NCBI GenBank assembly: GCA_002319795.1
Contig: DCFU01000034.1
Coordinates: forward strand, 62,001-126,000
DNA length: 64,000 nt
Source: Megamonas sp. UBA1796
GTDB taxonomy: Bacteria; Bacillota; Negativicutes; Selenomonadales; Selenomonadaceae
Direction: 5' to 3'
Shown here: positions 61,246-64,000 of the stretch, piece after piece
How positions within the stretch are numbered: the first letter of the stretch is position 1
Layout: every line of letters begins with the position of its first letter
Position numbers and translations under genes: made by a program
Notes under the pieces: model-generated
Seen by the model: only the letters and a program-made list of their open reading frames with translations
Told to the model about the DNA's origin: nothing
Database searches by the model: none

Positions 61246-62631
61246 ATGTCAATCGTTGCGGCTATGGTTGTACCTCACCCGCCGATTATCCTGCCAGAGA
61301 TTGGGCAGGGCGAGGAAAAGAAAATCCAGAAAACGATAGATGCTTACCGTACAGTTATGGAAAGGGCGGCGGCTTTGCAGCCGGATACGGTTGTGCTTAC
61401 GAGCCCACATTCCGTTATGTATGCGGATTACTTCCATGTTTCACCGCATGGACGCGCAGCGGGGGATTTTGGACAGTTCCATGCAGCGGATGTGCGTGTG
61501 GAAGCTGAATATGATACGGATTTTGTAACAGGATTGGAGGAACTGTGCAGACAGGACGGGCTGCCCGCGGGAACTATGGGAGAAAGTGAGCCGCAGTTGG
61601 ACCATGGAACCATGGTGCCGCTGCGTTTTCTTAATGCATTCATGACGCGCTATGGTCTGGTGCGTATTGGACTTTCTGGTTTATCACCGCTGGTACATTA
61701 TGAACTGGGACAGCATATCGCGCAGATGGCAGAGAAGCTGGGCCGCCGAGTGGTTTTTATAGCGAGCGGAGATCTTTCGCATAAACTTGCCAAGGAAGGG
61801 CCTTATGGCTTTGCGCCCGAAGGGCCGATGTTTGACCAGCAGGTCATGGAACATCTGGAGAAAGGGGACTTTCTATCGCTTTTGCAGATGGATGCCGGGC
61901 TTTGTGAGGCGGCGGCAGAATGCGGATTGCGTTCTTTCTGGATTATGGCTGGGGCATTGGACAGGAGGAAGGTGAAGATTACGCGTTTGTCGTATGAGGG
62001 CCCATTTGGTGTAGGCTATGGTGTCGTCTGGCTGGAGCCGGGAGCTGTGGATGAAATGCGTGATTTCGGCGAACAGCTTGCAGGTGCCCAAAGGGCATAT
62101 ATGGCAGAGCGCCGGGCCGGCGAAGATGAGCTGGTGCAGCTGGCACGTCTAAGCATAGAAACCTACGTGAAGAATGGGCAGCAGCCAGAGATTCCAGGAG
62201 ATTTAACAACCAGATTGTTAAATGAGAAGGCCGGAGCGTTTGTTTCACTGAAAAAGGATGGGAGGCTTCGTGGCTGCATTGGTACAATTTTACCCGTGCA
62301 GTCCTGTCTGGCGGAGGAGATCGTGAAGAATGCTATATCGGCAGCAACGGCAGATCCTCGTTTTTCACCTGTGCAAAAAGATGAATTGGATGCACTCCTG
62401 TATAGTGTAGATGTACTTGCAGCGCCAGAGCTGGTCGCATCTGCGGCCCTGCTTGATGTAAAACGCTATGGTGTTATTGTTGAATGCGGCAGTCGACGCG
62501 GTTTGCTGCTGCCGGATCTTGCGGGTGTCGATACGGTGGAGCAGCAGATATCGATTGCGCGGCAAAAGGGTGGGATCAACCCGGATGAGGAGGTCCGTCT
62601 CTGGCGTTTTGAGGTGGTGAGACATATATGA
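61246..62631 (+). CDS. AmmeMemoRadiSam system protein, B (MEMO1) and A (AMMECR1) domains fused
   Basis: 461 residues. The first ~260 are the MEMO1-like domain (MVVPHPPIILPEIG, LTSPHSVMYADYFHVS, FIASGDLSHKLA), related to extradiol dioxygenases. Residues from ~285 on are AMMECR1 (LARLSIETYVKNG, GAFVSLKKDGRLRGCIGTILP, ISAATADPRFSPV). The radical-SAM third member overlaps its stop by four bases. The set is widely conserved in anaerobes with no accepted function. ATG 61246 follows GGAGGAG. Confidence 0.92.
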   Translation: MSIVAAMVVPHPPIILPEIGQGEEKKIQKTIDAYRTVMERAAALQPDTVVLTSPHSVMYADYFHVSPHGRAAGDFGQFHAADVRVEAEYDTDFVTGLEELCRQDGLPAGTMGESEPQLDHGTMVPLRFLNAFMTRYGLVRIGLSGLSPLVHYELGQHIAQMAEKLGRRVVFIASGDLSHKLAKEGPYGFAPEGPMFDQQVMEHLEKGDFLSLLQMDAGLCEAAAECGLRSFWIMAGALDRRKVKITRLSYEGPFGVGYGVVWLEPGAVDEMRDFGEQLAGAQRAYMAERRAGEDELVQLARLSIETYVKNGQQPEIPGDLTTRLLNEKAGAFVSLKKDGRLRGCIGTILPVQSCLAEEIVKNAISAATADPRFSPVQKDELDALLYSVDVLAAPELVASAALLDVKRYGVIVECGSRRGLLLPDLAGVDTVEQQISIARQKGGINPDEEVRLWRFEVVRHI

Positions 62632-63458
62632 GGGCTGCGTGCCCAGTCTGTCCGTATCATTGCGAATTAGAGGAAGGGCAGACAGGTTTTTGCCGTGGGC
62701 GTACGAATAAGAAAGGCCGGGTCGTTTGCACAAATTATGGTCGCTTGACTTCCGTGTCGCTCGACCCTGTTGAGAAAAAGCCTTTTATGCGCTTCCATAG
62801 GGGAAGCTATATACTTTCGGTTGGCAGTTACGGCTGTAATCTTCGGTGTCCCTTTTGCCAGAACCATGCAATATCCATGGCCGGGGCAGAGATTCCTACG
62901 GAAGAGGTATCGCCAGAGAAACTTGTGGAGCTTGCCAAACAGTTTGCACATACAGCCAGGGGAAACTTGGGTGTTGCTTTTACTTATAATGAACCGCTTA
63001 TTAGCTATGAATATGTATTGGATGCAGCAAAATTGCTGAAAAAGGCAGGACTCAGGACTGTGCTGGTAACAAATGGCATGATTTGCCGAGAGACGCTTGC
63101 ACAGATATTGCCATGGGTGGATGCGATGAATATAGATCTTAAGGGCTTCAGCCAGGCATGCTATGATTGGCTGGGCGGAGATCTTAAGACCGTGAAAGCA
63201 GCTATCCAGGCGGCATGCGGTACCTGCCATGTTGAAGTCACGACACTCGTTGTTCCTGGATTTAATGATGATATTGTATCAATGGAAGCCGAGGCAGTAT
63301 GGCTGGCTTCCCTGTCACCGGAGTTGCCGCTCCATATCAGCCGATTTTTTCCCTGCTATCAGGCAAATGATAAACCGGCAACGCCAGTGGAAAAAATTGA
63401 GATTCTTTGTAAAACGGCACAGCGCTATCTCAGGTATGTTTATACCGGAAATTGTTGA
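62628..63458 (+). CDS. AmmeMemoRadiSam system radical SAM enzyme
   Basis: 276 residues. The cluster motif is GCNLRCPFC (C70, C74, C77). Ahead of it lie four cysteines (C5, C8, C12, C22) in CPVCPYHCELEEGQTGFC, which may bind a second cluster or zinc. AFTYNEPLISYEYVLDAAKLL and NIDLKGF are typical of this pyruvate-formate-lyase-activase-like group. Translation is coupled to the fused B-A gene. Confidence 0.92.
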   Translation: MRAACPVCPYHCELEEGQTGFCRGRTNKKGRVVCTNYGRLTSVSLDPVEKKPFMRFHRGSYILSVGSYGCNLRCPFCQNHAISMAGAEIPTEEVSPEKLVELAKQFAHTARGNLGVAFTYNEPLISYEYVLDAAKLLKKAGLRTVLVTNGMICRETLAQILPWVDAMNIDLKGFSQACYDWLGGDLKTVKAAIQAACGTCHVEVTTLVVPGFNDDIVSMEAEAVWLASLSPELPLHISRFFPCYQANDKPATPVEKIEILCKTAQRYLRYVYTGNC

Positions 63459-63505
63459 GAGAGCCTGCTGCTTCGGGCAATTCAGCATCGGGTTGAATTT
63501 GGACG

Positions 63506-63545
63506 AAAAAATGTGCATGCTGTTTTTGCAGCATGCACATTTTTG
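63506..63545. terminator. Bidirectional terminator
   Basis: AAAAATGTGCATGCTG pairs with CAGCATGCACATTTTT across a TTTTTG loop. It sits between the radical SAM gene and the converging GGDEF gene. Confidence 0.9.
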
Positions 63546-63547
63546 CT

Positions 63548-64000
63548 TCATATACTGGCCAAAGCCTCTTCATAGAACGTAACCCGGTTGCTGCCTGCTG
63601 CCTTTGAACGGTACAGGGCCATATCTGCAGCCTGGGTGATTTCTATAAAGGTCATTCCTTTTTTGATAGGAGCGACACCGATGCTCAGGGTTATTTTTCC
63701 GTAGTTTTCATGGATGACGCTTTCTACATGGGAACGAAGTTCTTCCAGACGGGCTTCAGCTTCATCGGATTTCATAAGGCCAATAAATTCATCGCCGCCC
63801 CAGCGGGCAAACAGAGTATCCTTGCCTAGGATGCGGCTGGCGTCTGCAGCTATGTTCTGCAGGACCAGATCGCCGTTGTTATGTCCATAGGTATCGTTGA
63901 TTTTTTTGAATTCATCGACATCCATGAGAAAAAGGGAGATGGCAGGCGATCCGGGCAGGATTTGTGAGGCATTGAAGGCACGAAGAAAATAGGTCCGGTT
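63548..64000 (-). CDS. GGDEF-domain protein (diguanylate cyclase), 5' partial
   Basis: The frame runs off the right edge; about 150 C-terminal residues are visible. NRTYFLRAF at the edge is the start of the GGDEF domain (L-x-NR). ISLFLMDVDEFKKINDTYGHNNGD binds GTP and metal, and ARWGGDEFIGLM is an intact active-site GGDEF. It should make cyclic di-GMP. The product inhibitory RxxD motif is not obvious. Any sensor domains lie outside the window. Confidence 0.92.
   Translation of the reverse strand, partial: NRTYFLRAFNASQILPGSPAISLFLMDVDEFKKINDTYGHNNGDLVLQNIAADASRILGKDTLFARWGGDEFIGLMKSDEAEARLEELRSHVESVIHENYGKITLSIGVAPIKKGMTFIEITQAADMALYRSKAAGSNRVTFYEEALASI

Noticed and set aside
1..64000. tRNA, rRNA, CRISPR arrays, insertion sequences or prophage genes
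   Set aside because: None was recognised by eye on either strand; no transposase, integrase or regular spaced repeats were seen.

Overview
The window looks like chromosome from an anaerobic, nitrogen-fixing Firmicute with a clostridial-type nif layout. A Negativicutes (Selenomonas/Propionispira-like) host is my best guess, but it is an inference. Supporting signs are a nifN-B fusion followed by a split homocitrate synthase (nifV-omega, nifV-alpha), DcuC-type dicarboxylate carriers, a LutB-LutA fusion for lactate oxidation, strong AGGAGG-type ribosome sites, T-box regulation, and many GntR regulators. I saw no rRNA, tRNA, CRISPR array, transposase or phage gene.

Layout. 1-4160: end of a nif operon (nifN-B, partial at the left edge; nifV-omega; nifV-alpha; terminator). 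4272-4886: phospholipase-D-like lipoprotein. 4953-6036: a KDPG-aldolase-family gene behind a leader that reads as a tryptophan T-box riboswitch, an unexpected pairing. 6256-20836: a GntR/UTRA repressor diverging, across a perfect 30-bp palindrome lying on a consensus promoter, from a 12-gene sugar/sugar-acid operon: DapA-like lyase, RpiB-like isomerase, two-subunit transketolase, class II aldolase, PHP phosphoesterase, FGGY kinase, MFS carrier, IlvD/EDD dehydratase, LarA-type nickel racemase/epimerase family, split UxaA-type dehydratase, second DapA-like lyase. It has no oxidoreductase and matches no pathway I can name; it is the best candidate here for an undescribed system.

20984-23781: minus-strand lactate oxidation genes (lutBA fusion, lutC) with a consensus promoter and a likely operator, facing a FadR-type regulator, a DcuC carrier, peptidase T and a small unknown protein. 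28739-41709: an organophosphate-uptake region: an Fbp/Afu-type ABC system with an adjacent YesMN/HptRS-like two-component system and a HAD phosphatase, then ugpAEBC for glycerol-3-phosphate behind a PhoP-type box, with a glycerophosphodiesterase converging on it. 41875-48718: M24 aminopeptidase, a chemoreceptor with a long leader, a second DcuC carrier, a MalY/PatB lyase and a DUF1847 protein. 49105-51823: nucleobase permease, GntR regulator and a guanine-deaminase-like enzyme, with a 39-bp palindrome over the promoter. 51904-54295: HAD phosphatase, thioesterase, D,D-carboxypeptidase.

54648-59718: a GntP-like carrier, an orphan hydantoinase/oxoprolinase-A-type ATPase, a small HEAFH putative metallopeptidase overlapping it, and a GntR/FCD regulator; this set is also functionally undefined. 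60013-63458: an iron-type alcohol dehydrogenase on the minus strand, then the AmmeMemoRadiSam genes with B and A fused. The right edge holds a partial GGDEF protein on the minus strand. All functions are read from motifs, length and context; no database search was run.
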